Positions 33,517 to 45,372 are shown, numbered from the stretch's first letter. The stretch is DNA of 64,000 bases from Klenkia brasiliensis (GCF_900100695.1 NZ_FNCF01000003.1:310001-374000); one strand, 5' to 3'. Translations and numbers: made by a program. The notes: a model not told the origin generated them from the letters alone.

Positions 33517-34914
33517 TCAGGCGCTGGGGCGCACCGCCCCGTAGTAGTCGCTGCCGAAGCGGACCGAGCTGACCTTGACGCGCAGGCCGCGGTCGGGGGC
33601 CTCGATCATCTGCCCGCCGCCGATGTAGAGCGCGACGTGGTAGATCGAGGTGTAGGAGCTGCCCGAGCCCCAGAAGAGCATGTCGCCGGGCTGCAGGCTG
33701 TCGGCGTCGACCTGCTTGTTGCGGTTGAGCCACCACTGGTCGCGGCTGGTGCCGCCGACCCGGATGCCGGCCTGGGCGTAGGCGTACTCCATCAGCCCGG
33801 AGCAGTCGAAGCCGTACACCGACTCGTCGGGCGAGATGCCGTAGGTCGGGCCGCCGGCGTTGCCGCCTCCCCAGGAGTACAGGACGCCGATCTGCGAGCG
33901 GGCGGCCGAGATCGCGGTCTGCGCGGCCGAGGCCGACGGGGCGCCGGCGGTACCGCCGACCGGGGCCGAGGAGCCACCGCCCGAGGACGAGCCACCGCCC
34001 GAGGACGACGACCCACCGCCCGAGGACGCGGACCCGCCCCCGGAGGACGACGGGCGGGGCGCGGTGGCCGTGCCGCCGGACGAGCTGGACGAGCTGGACT
34101 GGCTGCCGCTGCGGGCCGGGACCGCCGCGGTGGCGGCGCGGGCCGCGGCGGCCTGCTGCTCGGCGACCTGGCGGGCGCCCTGCATCCCGTAGAGGGTCTG
34201 CTGCGCGGCGGTCAACTGGGCCTGCAGGTCCGCGCTCTGGGTGGCCAGGGTGTCGGCCTGCGCGCGGGCGGAGGTCTCCTGCGCCTGCGCGGTGGTCAGC
34301 AGCTGCTCGGCCTGGGCCTGCAGGTCGTTAGCCGCGGTGAGCGCGGTGGCGGCCTGGGTCTCGGCGGCGTCGGCCTGCTGCTGCAGCGTGGTCAGCTGCG
34401 CCAGCACGTCCGTGCGACCGGTTCCGGCGGCCTCCAGCAGCGCGGAGCGCTCGATGAACTCGCTGGGGCTGCCCGAGGTGAGCAGCGAGGCGAAGCCGGG
34501 GCTGGTGCTGCCGCCCATGTAGCTGGTGCGGGCGTAGTCGTCGACGGCGTCCTGGCCCTGCGCGCGGGCGACGTCGGCGGCGTCGGCCGCGGCGGTCGCG
34601 GCGTCGGCGTCGGTCTGCGCCTGCGCGGCGGCGGCCTGCTTCTCCTCGTAGTCCTGCAGCGCGATGAGCGCCTGCTGGTGGGCGGCGTCGGCGGAGGCCT
34701 GGGCGGCGGCCAGCTGCGCGGAGATGGCGCCGACGGCGGCGGCGGCCTGGTCGCGGGCGGAGGCCGCACCGGCCAGCTGGCTGTCGGTCGGGTTCTGCGG
34801 GGCGGCCTGGGCGGCCCCGGGGGCGATCCCGACGGCGAGGGCCGCGGCGAGCAGCACCCCTCCCGTGCGGACGGCGACCCGGTTCCGGACCCTGCTGGCG
34901 TTCGTGCTGCGCAC
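33517..34914 (-). CDS. secreted NlpC/P60 peptidoglycan endopeptidase with N-terminal coiled coil
   Basis: A 465-residue secreted cell-wall hydrolase (RipA/RipB and Streptomyces SwlA type). A signal peptide (VLLAAALAVGIAPGAAQA) is followed by about 200 residues of Ala/Gln-rich coiled coil, then a Ser/Gly-rich linker around 270-325. The NlpC/P60 domain has the catalytic Cys in YGFDCSGLMEYAYAQAG (about C371) and the His in IYHVALYIGGGQM (about H426). It should cleave the D-iGlu-mDAP bond of stem peptides during division or growth; the coiled coil normally autoinhibits or recruits partners. It is directly upstream of the moxR operon, as ripA/ripB are upstream of moxR1 in mycobacteria. GTG 34914 has GGGGAG 10 nt upstream. 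Confidence 0.92.
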   Translation of the reverse strand: MRSTNASRVRNRVAVRTGGVLLAAALAVGIAPGAAQAAPQNPTDSQLAGAASARDQAAAAVGAISAQLAAAQASADAAHQQALIALQDYEEKQAAAAQAQTDADAATAAADAADVARAQGQDAVDDYARTSYMGGSTSPGFASLLTSGSPSEFIERSALLEAAGTGRTDVLAQLTTLQQQADAAETQAATALTAANDLQAQAEQLLTTAQAQETSARAQADTLATQSADLQAQLTAAQQTLYGMQGARQVAEQQAAAARAATAAVPARSGSQSSSSSSSGGTATAPRPSSSGGGSASSGGGSSSSGGGSSSGGGSSAPVGGTAGAPSASAAQTAISAARSQIGVLYSWGGGNAGGPTYGISPDESVYGFDCSGLMEYAYAQAGIRVGGTSRDQWWLNRNKQVDADSLQPGDMLFWGSGSSYTSIYHVALYIGGGQMIEAPDRGLRVKVSSVRFGSDYYGAVRPSA

Positions 34915-35028
34915 CGGTTGACAACTCCCCTGCGCCCGCGGCGGCCCGCGGCACGTCCCGCGGGTCCGCGGGCGCTCATCGACCACGGGACGCCGCCGTC
35001 GAGCGGCGCCGCAGAGGACGTCGTCGCA

Positions 35029-35056
35029 GGTGGAGCCGTCCTTGACCGGTTCCACC
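35029..35056 (-). terminator. hairpin terminator after ctaD
   Basis: Arms 35029-35040 and 35044-35056 pair with one bulge and one imperfect pair around a 3-nt loop, 14 nt past the ctaD stop codon. The remaining spacer to the NlpC gene is G+C-rich with several short hairpins. I compared it with the c-di-AMP riboswitch often found ahead of such hydrolase genes and did not find its conserved blocks. Confidence 0.6.
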
Positions 35057-35069
35057 CGATGGGGGGAGG

Positions 35070-36821
35070 TCAGGTGGGGTCGGGGTCGCTGCTCCCCTGC
35101 CGGGTGCCGGTGCCCACCATCAGCTCGCTGGCGTAGGGCTTGCCGCGGCCGGCGTGCGCCTCGGCGTCCAGCCGTTCCCGCAGGTGCGGGTAGTGCAGGT
35201 CGAAGGCCGGCCGGTTCGAGCGGATGCGCGGCAGCTCGGTGAAGTTGTGCCGCGGCGGGGGTGAGCTGGTGGCCCACTCCAGGGAGTTGCCGTGGCCCCA
35301 CGGGTCGTCGGCGAGCGCCAGCTGCCCGTGCCGCCAGGAGGCCGCGATGTTGTAGAGCAGCGGGATCATCGAGGCGCCCAGCACGAAGGACCCGACGGTG
35401 CTGATCGTGTGCAGCGTGGTGAACCCGTCGGTGGGCAGGTAGTCGGCGTACCGGCGCGGCATGCCCTCGGCCCCGAGCCAGTGCATGACCAGGAACGTGG
35501 TGTGGAAGCCGACGAAGGTCAGCCAGAAGTGCACCTTGCCCAGCCGCTCGTCCAGCATCCGGCCGCACATCTTCGGGAACCAGAAGTAGAGCCCGGAGAA
35601 CGCCGCGAACACGATCGTCCCGAACAGCACGTAGTGGAAGTGCGCGACCACGAAGTAGCTGTCGTGCACGTGCCAGTCCACCGGCGGGGAGGCCAGCAGC
35701 ACCCCGGTCAGCCCACCCAGCAGGAAGGTGACCAGGAAGCCGATCGCGAACAGCATGGGCGTCTCGAACGTCAGCTGGCCCCGCCACATCGTGCCGATCC
35801 AGTTGAAGAACTTGATCCCCGTGGGCACCGCGATCAGGTAGGTGAGGAACGCGAAGAAGGGCAGCAGCACGGCCCCGGTGGCGAACATGTGGTGCGCCCA
35901 GACCGTCAGCGAGAGGGCCGTGATCGCGATGAGGGCGAAGACCATGCCCTTGTAGCCGAACAGCGGCTTGCGGGCGAAGACCGGGATGACCTCGCTGACG
36001 ATGCTGAAGAACGGCAGCGCCACGATGTAGACCTCGGGGTGCCCGAAGAACCAGAACAGGTGCTGCCACAGCATCGGCCCCCCGTTCGCGGCCGAGAACA
36101 CCAGCGCCCCGAGGTGCCGGTCGGCCAGCAACGCCATCAGCGCCGCGGTCAGGATCGGGAACGCCAGCAGCACCAGGATGCCGGTGACCAGCGTCGACCA
36201 GGTGAAGATCGACATCCGGAACATGGTCATCCCCGGGGCCCGCAGGCAGACGATCGTGGCCACGAAGTTGACCGACCCGAGGATGGTGCCCAGGCCGCTC
36301 ACCGCCAGCCCGGCGATCCACAGGTCGGCGCCCGCGCCCGGGGAGTTGGTCACGTCCGACAGCGGGCTGTAGGCCGTCCAGCCGAAGTCGGCCGCCCCGC
36401 CGGGGGTGAGGAACCCGGCCACCACCGTCAGCCCGCCGAAGAGGAACAGCCAGTAGGAGAAGGCGTTCAGCCGCGGGAACGCGACGTCCGGCGCGCCGAT
36501 GTGCAGCGGCATCACCAGGTTGGCGAAGCCGACGAACGTGGGCGTCGCGAACAGCAGCAGCATGATCGTGCCGTGCATGGTGAACAGCTGGTTGTACTGC
36601 TCGTTGGACAGGAACTGCAGCCCCGGGCGGGCCAGCTCCCCGCGGATCAGCATGGCCATCAGACCGGCCGCCAGGAAGAATCCCAGCGAGGTGGCCAGGT
36701 ACATCAGGCCGATCGTCTTGTGGTCGGTGGTCCGCAGCAGCGCCAGGAAGCGGTTGCCCCGCCGCGGGGCGGGGACGTGCGGCGGCCGGACGACGATCGA
36801 GGACGGCGTCAGCAGGCTCAC
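35070..36821 (-). CDS. ctaD: cytochrome c oxidase subunit I (aa3 type)
   Basis: A 583-residue, 12-helix haem-copper oxidase subunit, the catalytic core of complex IV. Ligands are complete: H83 (TMHGTIMLL) for low-spin haem, H261 and Y265 (GHPEVY) for CuB and the cross-linked Tyr, H310-H311 (WAHHMFATG) for CuB, and H394/H396 (AHFHYVLF) for the haems. The C-terminus ends in a polar tail. No other oxidase subunit gene (ctaC, ctaE, ctaF) is nearby, so this is an orphan locus or a second copy of subunit I. GTG 36821 with GGGAG 5 nt upstream. Confidence 0.95.
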   Translation of the reverse strand: MSLLTPSSIVVRPPHVPAPRRGNRFLALLRTTDHKTIGLMYLATSLGFFLAAGLMAMLIRGELARPGLQFLSNEQYNQLFTMHGTIMLLLFATPTFVGFANLVMPLHIGAPDVAFPRLNAFSYWLFLFGGLTVVAGFLTPGGAADFGWTAYSPLSDVTNSPGAGADLWIAGLAVSGLGTILGSVNFVATIVCLRAPGMTMFRMSIFTWSTLVTGILVLLAFPILTAALMALLADRHLGALVFSAANGGPMLWQHLFWFFGHPEVYIVALPFFSIVSEVIPVFARKPLFGYKGMVFALIAITALSLTVWAHHMFATGAVLLPFFAFLTYLIAVPTGIKFFNWIGTMWRGQLTFETPMLFAIGFLVTFLLGGLTGVLLASPPVDWHVHDSYFVVAHFHYVLFGTIVFAAFSGLYFWFPKMCGRMLDERLGKVHFWLTFVGFHTTFLVMHWLGAEGMPRRYADYLPTDGFTTLHTISTVGSFVLGASMIPLLYNIAASWRHGQLALADDPWGHGNSLEWATSSPPPRHNFTELPRIRSNRPAFDLHYPHLRERLDAEAHAGRGKPYASELMVGTGTRQGSSDPDPT

Positions 36822-36886
36822 GGGGACTCCCGGAGGCCGGCCCGGCGCGAGCCGGGCGTGGGACTCGCGGGCTCCGAGTGGGGCCG

Positions 36887-36892
36887 ACGCTA
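36887..36892 (-). promoter_or_regulatory. candidate -10 element for ctaD
   Basis: TAGCGT on the minus strand, 65 nt before the ctaD start, in the 133-nt spacer after the acyl-CoA ligase gene and its terminator. No clear -35. Confidence 0.25.
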
Positions 36893-36903
36893 GACCTCCC
36901 GCG

Positions 36904-36951
36904 CCGGACCGGCAGCCCGGGGGCCGCCGGCCCGGCGCGGCGCCGGTCCGG
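36904..36951 (-). terminator. hairpin terminator after the acyl-CoA ligase gene
   Basis: CCGGACCGGC (36904-36913) and GCCGGTCCGG (36942-36951) form a perfect 10-bp outer stem whose 28-nt interior can pair further (GCCCGGG/CCGGGC-type). It begins 3 nt past the stop codon. Confidence 0.55.
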
Positions 36952-36954
36952 GCG

Positions 36955-38490
36955 TCAGTTCACCTGCCGCTCCTGGCTGCCCCAGAAGTCCTGCCGCAGC
37001 TTGAACTTCTGGATCTTGCCGGTGGCGGTGCGCGGGATCGCCTCGCGGAACTCGACCCGCTTGGGCAGCTTGTAGCCGGCCAGCTTGGTGCGGCAGTGCG
37101 CGATGAGCTCGGCCTCGGTGACCGTCTGGCCCTCGGCCAGCACGACCAGGGCGGTGACCATCTCGCCCCACTTCTCGTCGGGCACGCCGATGACGGCGAC
37201 CTCGGCGACCGCGGGGTGGCTGAACACGGCGTCCTCGACCTCGATCGAGGACACGTTCTCGCCGCCGGTGATGATCACGTCCTTCTTGCGGTCGGAGATG
37301 GTGACGTAGCCGCCCTCGTCGACCGAGCCGCCGTCACCGGTGTGGAACCAGCCGCCGTCGAGGGCCTCGGCGCTGGCCTCCGGGTTGTCCCAGTAGCCGG
37401 CCAGCACGGTGTTCCCCTGCGCCAGCACCTCGCCGGTCTCGCTGACCCGGATCCGGGTGCCCAGCGCCGGGACGCCCGCCCGGGACAGGTTCTTCGCCCG
37501 GTCGAGCGGGTCCAGGCCGTCGTCCTCGGCCCGCGGCCGGTTGACCGTCAGCAGCGGCGAGGTCTCGGTGAGGCCGTAGATCTGGTTGAACTCCCAGCCC
37601 AGGTCGGCCTCGACCCGGGCGATGGTGCGCGAGGGCGGCGGGGCACCGGCCACCACGATGCGCATCCGGTCCCGGCCGGGCACGGGCCCCTCGAGGTCGG
37701 CGGCGGCGTCGAGGACGGCGTTCCACACCGCGGGCGCACCGGCGGCGAAGGTGAGCCCGTGCTGCTCGACCCGGCGCAGGATCTCCGGGCCGTCGACCTT
37801 GCGCAGCGCGACCTGCTTCACGCCCAGCCCGGCCGCGGCGTAGAGCAGGCCCCACCCGTTGCAGTGGAACATCGGCAGCGTGTGCAGGTAGGCGTCGCGG
37901 TCGGACAGCTGCATGTGCATGCCGAAGGTGACGGCGTTGATCCAGATGTTGCGGTGGGTGATCTGCACGCCCTTGGGGCGCGCCGTCGTCCCCGAGGTGT
38001 AGTTGATCGTGGCGGTGGCGTCCTCGTCGGGGTCGGCCCACTCCCGGGGGGCGGTGCCGAAGTCCAGCAGTTGCTCGTACTCCTCGCCCAGCACGAGCCG
38101 GTGCGGCGCGGAGACGCCGGACAGCGCCTGGTCGACCTCGGGGTCGACCATCAGCACCGAGGCGCCGGAGTGCTCGACGATGTAGCGGACCTCCTCCGCC
38201 GACAGCCGGAAGTTCACCGGCACGCAGATGCGCCCGTAGGAGGGGACCGACAGCAGCATCTCCAGCAGCCGGGCGGAGTTGTGGCTGACCACGGCCACCC
38301 GCTCGCCCTCGCCCACCCCGAGGCCGTCCAGGCCCGCGGCCAGCGCCCGGCCGCGGCGGGCCAGCTCCCGGTAGGTGACCTCGCCGAGCGACGGCGCCGG
38401 CTGGTCCGGCTCGTCGACGACCCCGACGCGGTCGCCGTAGACCAGCTCGGCGCGGTCGATGAAGTCGCGGGTGGTCAGGGGCACGCGCAT
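36955..38490 (-). CDS. fatty acyl-CoA synthetase (AMP-dependent ligase)
   Basis: A 511-residue ANL-superfamily enzyme that activates a carboxylic acid as acyl-AMP and then acyl-CoA. Core motifs: P-loop-like [17 protein letters not shown], the A5 block [35 protein letters not shown], the hinge [17 protein letters not shown] and the catalytic Lys in [12 protein letters not shown] near the C-terminus. The sequence is nearest to FadD-type medium/long-chain ligases of actinobacteria; chain length is not predictable. ATG 38490 has GGAG 5 nt upstream. It is 33 nt downstream of the PAP2 gene and may be cotranscribed with it. Confidence 0.92.
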   Translation of the reverse strand: MRVPLTTRDFIDRAELVYGDRVGVVDEPDQPAPSLGEVTYRELARRGRALAAGLDGLGVGEGERVAVVSHNSARLLEMLLSVPSYGRICVPVNFRLSAEEVRYIVEHSGASVLMVDPEVDQALSGVSAPHRLVLGEEYEQLLDFGTAPREWADPDEDATATINYTSGTTARPKGVQITHRNIWINAVTFGMHMQLSDRDAYLHTLPMFHCNGWGLLYAAAGLGVKQVALRKVDGPEILRRVEQHGLTFAAGAPAVWNAVLDAAADLEGPVPGRDRMRIVVAGAPPPSRTIARVEADLGWEFNQIYGLTETSPLLTVNRPRAEDDGLDPLDRAKNLSRAGVPALGTRIRVSETGEVLAQGNTVLAGYWDNPEASAEALDGGWFHTGDGGSVDEGGYVTISDRKKDVIITGGENVSSIEVEDAVFSHPAVAEVAVIGVPDEKWGEMVTALVVLAEGQTVTEAELIAHCRTKLAGYKLPKRVEFREAIPRTATGKIQKFKLRQDFWGSQERQVN

Positions 38491-38523
38491 GCCGGCTCCG
38501 GGGGGTCGGGGCCGACCGCTGGG

Positions 38524-39522
38524 TCAGCCGCGGAGAGTGGTCGGCGTCACGCTAGCGCCGACCCCCGACACCCGCCGTCGCACCCGGCGCGCACCCTGCT
38601 CCAGGCGCGGCACCGCCCAGCAGACCCCGGCCGCGTAGAGCGCGCCGAGCACGGTGTCCACGACGTAGTGCTCCCCCGACCAGACCAGCACCAGCGGCAT
38701 CGCCACCGCGTAGGCCACGAGCACCACCCGCTGCCAGCGGCGCCGGACCAGCCGCAGCGCGAACAGGCACAGCAGCACCGCGAAGGCGGTGTGCAGGGAG
38801 GGCACCGCCGCCACCGGGTTCACCTGCCCCTGCCCGGCGTGCAGCAGCGCCTGGGCCCGGGGCAGGCCGAGCACCGCCCAGCCGTCGCCGCTGGTCCGGT
38901 GCACCTCCCCGATGACGTCGTGCCGGGCGGCCAGCCACGGGGGCGCTGCGGGGTAGAGCACGTAGGTGGCCAGCCCCGCCAGCGACAGCGCGACCACCAG
39001 CCGGGCGTAGCGGCCCCACCGGGCGCGGTCGCGCACCCACAGCACCGCCAGCACCAGCGGGGTGACCAGGAAGTGCGAGCTGTAGATGAGGGTCACCACG
39101 ACCTGCAGCCACGGCGACGCGGTCAGGTGCGCCTGCAGCCAGACGGTCGGCACCGCGCCGAAGACGGCCGCGTCGGCGTCCGCCGGCTCGGCGACGTGCA
39201 CCGGGGCGCCGAGGGTGTTCGCGATGCCGCGGCTGGCGTCGTAGAGAAGCAGCACCGCGCCCAGGGGCACCCAGTCGGCCAGCAGCCGCACCGCCCGCCG
39301 CCACCCGTGGCCGACGCAGCGGCAGGCCAGCCCCGAGAGCACCCACAGCAGCAGGCTGAGCCGGTCGGTCGGCAGCCCCTGCTCGACGCAGACGGCGAGG
39401 AAGGCCACCAGGTGCAGCGCGGACAGGACCGCGCGCAGCAGGCGCCCCCGGACGGGCCCGGCCGCCACCGGCACCGCGGCCGGCGCCGTGGTCGTCGTGG
39501 GGGGCACCGCCGTCGTCGTCAC
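38524..39522 (-). CDS. PAP2-superfamily membrane phosphatase/phosphotransferase
   Basis: A 332-residue integral membrane protein with six or more helices. The active-site motifs are VAAVPSLHTAFAVLLCLFAL (PSLH) and WSGEHYVVDTVLGALY (GEHYxxD), the variant found in the inositolphosphoryl-transferase-like PAP2 branch rather than classical PSGH phosphatases. It probably handles a lipid phosphate such as an inositol or prenyl phosphate, with catalysis on the outer side of the membrane. The N-terminus is a Thr/Ala/Pro-rich cytosolic tail. The GTG start is 7 nt after TACGGT with no Shine-Dalgarno. It diverges from aconitase. Confidence 0.85.
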   Translation of the reverse strand: MTTTAVPPTTTTAPAAVPVAAGPVRGRLLRAVLSALHLVAFLAVCVEQGLPTDRLSLLLWVLSGLACRCVGHGWRRAVRLLADWVPLGAVLLLYDASRGIANTLGAPVHVAEPADADAAVFGAVPTVWLQAHLTASPWLQVVVTLIYSSHFLVTPLVLAVLWVRDRARWGRYARLVVALSLAGLATYVLYPAAPPWLAARHDVIGEVHRTSGDGWAVLGLPRAQALLHAGQGQVNPVAAVPSLHTAFAVLLCLFALRLVRRRWQRVVLVAYAVAMPLVLVWSGEHYVVDTVLGALYAAGVCWAVPRLEQGARRVRRRVSGVGASVTPTTLRG

Positions 39523-39529
39523 GGCGCAG

Positions 39530-39535
39530 ACCGTA
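39530..39535 (-). promoter_or_regulatory. candidate -10 element for the PAP2 gene (leaderless)
   Basis: TACGGT on the minus strand, 7 nt before the GTG at 39522. It lies in the 155-nt divergent spacer with aconitase, which otherwise shows no feature I can name. Confidence 0.45.
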
Positions 39536-39677
39536 GGGGTTCTGGACCGCTCCGTGTGGTGTTCGCCGCACCGACACCCCCCGGCACTGAGGGAAGGGTG
39601 GCCTCACACCGCACGTCGGTGCGGGGGCTGGGATGATGGCCGGTGGCAACGAGAGCGGACCAAGAGGGTGGGGCACA

Positions 39678-42491
<2,814 letters not shown>

Positions 42492-42506
42492 TCCCGGAGC
42501 ACTGAC

Positions 42507-43268
42507 GTGGACCTGGGCCTGGGCGGCCGTCGCTACCTGCTCACCGGCGCGAGCCGGGGACTGGGGGCGGCGACCGCCCGGGCGCTGGTCGACGACGGGG
42601 CGCGGGTGCTGATCAGTTCTCGCTCCCCGGGGTCCGTGGACGCCGCCGTCGCCGCGCTCGGCGGGGCACCGGCGGCGCACGGCCTGGCCGCCGACCTCGC
42701 CGACCTCGGCGCGGCCGAGCGGCTGGTCGCGGCCTGCCGCGCCGACCTGGGCGGGCTGGACGGCGTCCTGGTGTCCGTGGGCGGGCCCGCGCCGGGCACC
42801 GTGCTGGACACCGACGAGTCGGCCTGGCGGGACGCGGTCGACTCGGTGCTGCTGGGCACCATCCGGCTGGTGAAGGCCGTGGTCCCCGAGCTCGGCGAGG
42901 GCGCGGCGATCGGCCTGGTGCTGTCCACCTCGGTGCGCCAGCCGATCGGCCACCTGGCGGTCTCCAACGGGCTGCGCCCGGGCCTGGCGATGACCGCCAA
43001 GGCCCTGGCCGACGAGCTGGGTCCCCGCGGCGTCCGGGTGTTCGGCCTGCTGCCGGGCACCATCGCGACCGACCGGATCACCGACATCGAGGCCGCCTCC
43101 GGCGACCCCCAGGCCATGCGGGCCCGCACCGAGTCCGGCATCCCGCTGCGCCGGGTCGGCCGGCCCGAGGAGTTCGGCCGCGTCGCCGCCTTCGCCCTCT
43201 CCCCCGCGGCCAGCTACGTCACCGGGACGATGATCACCGTCGACGGCGGCGTCACCCGCGGCCTGTGA
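42507..43268 (+). CDS. SDR-family protein with an altered catalytic triad
   Basis: A 253-residue classical-length SDR. NAD(P) binding is normal: TGASRGLG at 13-20, with SRSPGS after the second strand. The C-terminal part (PASYVTGTMITVDGGVTRGL) is also typical. At the active site the expected YxxxK reads SNGLR (S153 to R157), so both the catalytic Tyr and Lys are replaced, although Ser residues remain at 140-142. A sub-family with LSNxxR at this place exists in bacteria, so this is probably a natural variant rather than a decayed gene. It lies 15 nt after acnA and overlaps the chelatase gene by GTGA. Substrate unknown. Confidence 0.85.
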   Translation: MDLGLGGRRYLLTGASRGLGAATARALVDDGARVLISSRSPGSVDAAVAALGGAPAAHGLAADLADLGAAERLVAACRADLGGLDGVLVSVGGPAPGTVLDTDESAWRDAVDSVLLGTIRLVKAVVPELGEGAAIGLVLSTSVRQPIGHLAVSNGLRPGLAMTAKALADELGPRGVRVFGLLPGTIATDRITDIEAASGDPQAMRARTESGIPLRRVGRPEEFGRVAAFALSPAASYVTGTMITVDGGVTRGL

Positions 43269-43957
43269 ACGCCCCCGCCCCGGTACTGGTCGCCTGCGCG
43301 CACGGCACCCGCAACCCCACCGGACGGCGCCTGGTCGCCGAGCTGGCCCTCGCCGCCCGCCGGCTCCGCCCCGGGCTGATGACGACCGCGGCGTTCGTCG
43401 ACGTGCAGCCGCCCACGGTGGTCGACGTCGTCGCCGGCCTGGACCGGCCCGCCGTGGTGGTGCCGGTGCTCCTGTCCGGCGGCTACCACGTGCACGTCGA
43501 CATCGCCGGTGCCGTCGACCAGCGCCCCGGCGCGGTGGCGGCCCGCCCGCTGGGCCCGGACCCCCGGCTGGCCGAGGTGCTGCACGCCCGGCTGGTGCAG
43601 GCCGGCGCCGACCCGGCCGACCCCGGCACCGCGGTCGTGGTCGCGGCCGCGGGGTCCAGCGACCCCCGCGCCACCGCCGACGTCGAGGCCACCGCCGCCA
43701 TGCTGCAGGCGTCGTGGACCGGCCCGGTGACCACCGGCTACGGCTCCGCGGCGCAGCCGCCGGTGCCCGACGCGGTCGCCGCGGCCCGCGCCGCCGGGGC
43801 CGACCGGGTGGTGGTGGCGGCCTACCTGCTGGCGCCCGGGCACTTCCGCGACAAGCTGGACGCCGCCGGCGCCGACCTGGTGACCGCTCCCCTGCTGCCC
43901 GACGACCGCATCGCGCAGGTCCTCCTCGACCGCTACGACGCCGCCCTGCCCCGCTGA
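43265..43957 (+). CDS. sirohydrochlorin chelatase (CbiX/SirB-like)
   Basis: A 230-residue class II chelatase that would insert Fe2+ or Co2+ into sirohydrochlorin for sirohaem or cobalamin. It contains two repeats of the CbiX fold. The metal-binding His residues are in LVACAHGTRNPTGRRL near the N-terminus and LLSGGYHVHVDIAG (about residue 75); AYLLAPGHFRDKLDAAGAD is the corresponding block of the second half. Other sirohaem or sulfite-reductase genes are not in the window. The GTG start overlaps the SDR stop codon by 4 nt. A strong hairpin follows. Confidence 0.87.
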   Translation: MNAPAPVLVACAHGTRNPTGRRLVAELALAARRLRPGLMTTAAFVDVQPPTVVDVVAGLDRPAVVVPVLLSGGYHVHVDIAGAVDQRPGAVAARPLGPDPRLAEVLHARLVQAGADPADPGTAVVVAAAGSSDPRATADVEATAAMLQASWTGPVTTGYGSAAQPPVPDAVAAARAAGADRVVVAAYLLAPGHFRDKLDAAGADLVTAPLLPDDRIAQVLLDRYDAALPR

Positions 43958-43972
43958 CCCACCTCGATGCGA

Positions 43973-44010
43973 CACCCGGCGGGGACGACGGGCCCCGACC
44001 CCGCCGGGTG
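43973..44010. terminator. bidirectional hairpin terminator
   Basis: CACCCGGCGGGG (43973-43984) and CCCCGCCGGGTG (43999-44010) form a perfect 12-bp stem with a 14-nt loop, midway between the convergent chelatase and VOC genes. Confidence 0.8.
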
Positions 44011-44025
44011 CGACGTCCCGCGGTG

Positions 44026-44457
44026 TCAGCCGGGCTGGGGCAAGGCGTGCCGGCCGGGGGTGAAGACGCAGAACTCGTTGCCCTCGGGGTCGGCGAGCAC
44101 GTCCCACTCGATGTCGCCGGAGGTGTAGTCGGACGGCTCGCCGGTGCCGTCGCCGTCCCGGCCGCGGACCAGCGTCGCCCCCAGGGCGAGCAGCGCCGCG
44201 GTGTCGCCGACGACGTCGTGGTGCATCCGGTTCTTCGCCGTCTTCTCCTCGGGGACCCGGATCACCCAGATGAGCGGACCGTGGCCGGCCGGGTCGACGA
44301 TCGGCACCGGCCAGTCCTCGGGCCGCACCCAGCCGTCCTCCGGCGGGTCCGCGACGTCGCGCCGCACGTAGCCCATCGCCGCGCACCACCAGTCGGCCAG
44401 CGCCTGGTGGTCGCGGGCGTCCAGGCAGATGTCCTTGAACCGCGCGGGGGACGTCAT
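44026..44457 (-). CDS. VOC (glyoxalase-fold) protein
   Basis: A 143-residue VOC-superfamily protein. Recognisable blocks are FKDICLDARDHQALADWWCA at the N-terminus, IRVPEEKTAKNRMHHDVVGD in the middle and WDVLADPEGNEFCVFTPG at the C-terminus. It is a paralogue of the VOC gene at 22726. Enzymatic function is unassigned; members include dioxygenases, isomerases and drug-binding proteins. The ATG follows CAGGGT by 7 nt and lacks a Shine-Dalgarno. Confidence 0.85.
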   Translation of the reverse strand: MTSPARFKDICLDARDHQALADWWCAAMGYVRRDVADPPEDGWVRPEDWPVPIVDPAGHGPLIWVIRVPEEKTAKNRMHHDVVGDTAALLALGATLVRGRDGDGTGEPSDYTSGDIEWDVLADPEGNEFCVFTPGRHALPQPG

Positions 44458-44464
44458 GGCGGTG

Positions 44465-44470
44465 ACCCTG
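44465..44470 (-). promoter_or_regulatory. candidate -10 element for the VOC gene at 44457 (leaderless)
   Basis: CAGGGT on the minus strand, 7 nt before the ATG, located between the gene and the terminator of the sulfurtransferase gene. Confidence 0.3.
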
Positions 44471-44518
44471 CCACGCCGGGCGCCCCCGGCACGAGCAGCA
44501 ACCGGTCACCCCGGCGTC

Positions 44519-44546
44519 ATCCGGTCAGCGCATGCAGTGACCGGAT
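44519..44546 (-). terminator. 28-bp near-palindrome, probable terminator of the sulfurtransferase gene
   Basis: ATCCGGTCA (44519-44527) and TGACCGGAT (44538-44546) are perfect arms; a central GCATGC is itself palindromic, leaving only two mismatched pairs over 28 bp. It lies 35 nt past the sulfurtransferase stop codon. It could instead be an operator for the downstream VOC gene. Confidence 0.6.
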
Positions 44547-44580
44547 CCCCTCCAGGTGACCGGGGGGCGCGCGAACGGGG

Positions 44581-45372
44581 TCAGGGGCCGGTGGCCACCG
44601 GGCGCGACGGGTCGGCGACCCACTCCGACCACGACCCCGGCCAGAGCGCCGCCTCGACCCCGACGGAGGCCAGCGCGGCGACCTCGTGCGCCGCCGTGAC
44701 GCCGGACCCGCAGTGGACGCCCACCGGCGAGCCCCCGATGCCGAGGGAGGCCAGGTGGTCGGCCAGGTCGGTGCGGAACCGGCCGTCGGCGAGCAGGTCG
44801 GTGGCGGGCAGGTTGACCGCGCCCGGCACGTGCCCGGCCACCGGGTCCACCGGCTCCACCTCGCCGCGGAACCGCTCGGGCGCCCGGGCGTCCAGCAGCA
44901 CCGCGCCGTCCCCGGGCAGCGCGGCCGCCTGGTCGGCGGTCAGCACCGGCATGCCACCCGGTGACAGGACGACGTCCCCGTGCTGCGGGACGACCTCCCC
45001 GGTCTCCAGCGGCCCGGCCCAGCCGGCCAGGCCGCCGTCCAGGATCGACACGTCGACATGTCGACCCCAGCGCAGCAGCCACCAGGCCCGGGCCGCCGCG
45101 GTCCCGGGTCCGTCGTCGTACACGACCACCCGCGACCCGGACCAGATCCCCCAGCGGCGGGCGGCGGCCTGCAGGTCGGCGAGGCCCGGCAGCGGGTGCC
45201 GGCCGGCCGCGGACGGCGGGGCCGCCAGCTCGGTGTCCAGGTCGACGTACACCGCGCCGGGCAGGTGGCCGGCGAGGTAGCGCTCGTGGCCGTCGGTGCG
45301 CCCCAGCGCCCAGCGGACGTCGAGCAGCACCGCACCCGGGACGTCGTCCGGCCCGGCGAGCACCCCGGTCAC
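44581..45372 (-). CDS. rhodanese-type sulfurtransferase (mercaptopyruvate-type active site)
   Basis: A 263-residue two-domain sulfurtransferase. The N-terminal domain (VLLDVRWALGRTDGHERYLA) is inactive, as usual. The C-terminal domain carries the catalytic Cys in VGVHCGSGVTAAHEVAAL; the CGSGVTA loop is typical of 3-mercaptopyruvate sulfurtransferases, whereas thiosulfate enzymes have CRKGVT. The LARAPERF-type LLDARAPERFRGEVEPVDPV block is standard. It is cytosolic and probably moves sulfane sulfur in cysteine catabolism or cyanide detoxification. GTG start overlaps the stop codon of the upstream SnoaL-like gene (GTGA). Confidence 0.92.
   Translation of the reverse strand: MTGVLAGPDDVPGAVLLDVRWALGRTDGHERYLAGHLPGAVYVDLDTELAAPPSAAGRHPLPGLADLQAAARRWGIWSGSRVVVYDDGPGTAAARAWWLLRWGRHVDVSILDGGLAGWAGPLETGEVVPQHGDVVLSPGGMPVLTADQAAALPGDGAVLLDARAPERFRGEVEPVDPVAGHVPGAVNLPATDLLADGRFRTDLADHLASLGIGGSPVGVHCGSGVTAAHEVAALASVGVEAALWPGSWSEWVADPSRPVATGP

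Noticed and set aside
34915-35069. Possible c-di-AMP (ydaO-type) riboswitch ahead of the NlpC/P60 gene.
   Set aside because: This class often precedes such genes in actinobacteria, but the conserved sequence blocks could not be found; a ctaD terminator hairpin explains part of the region.
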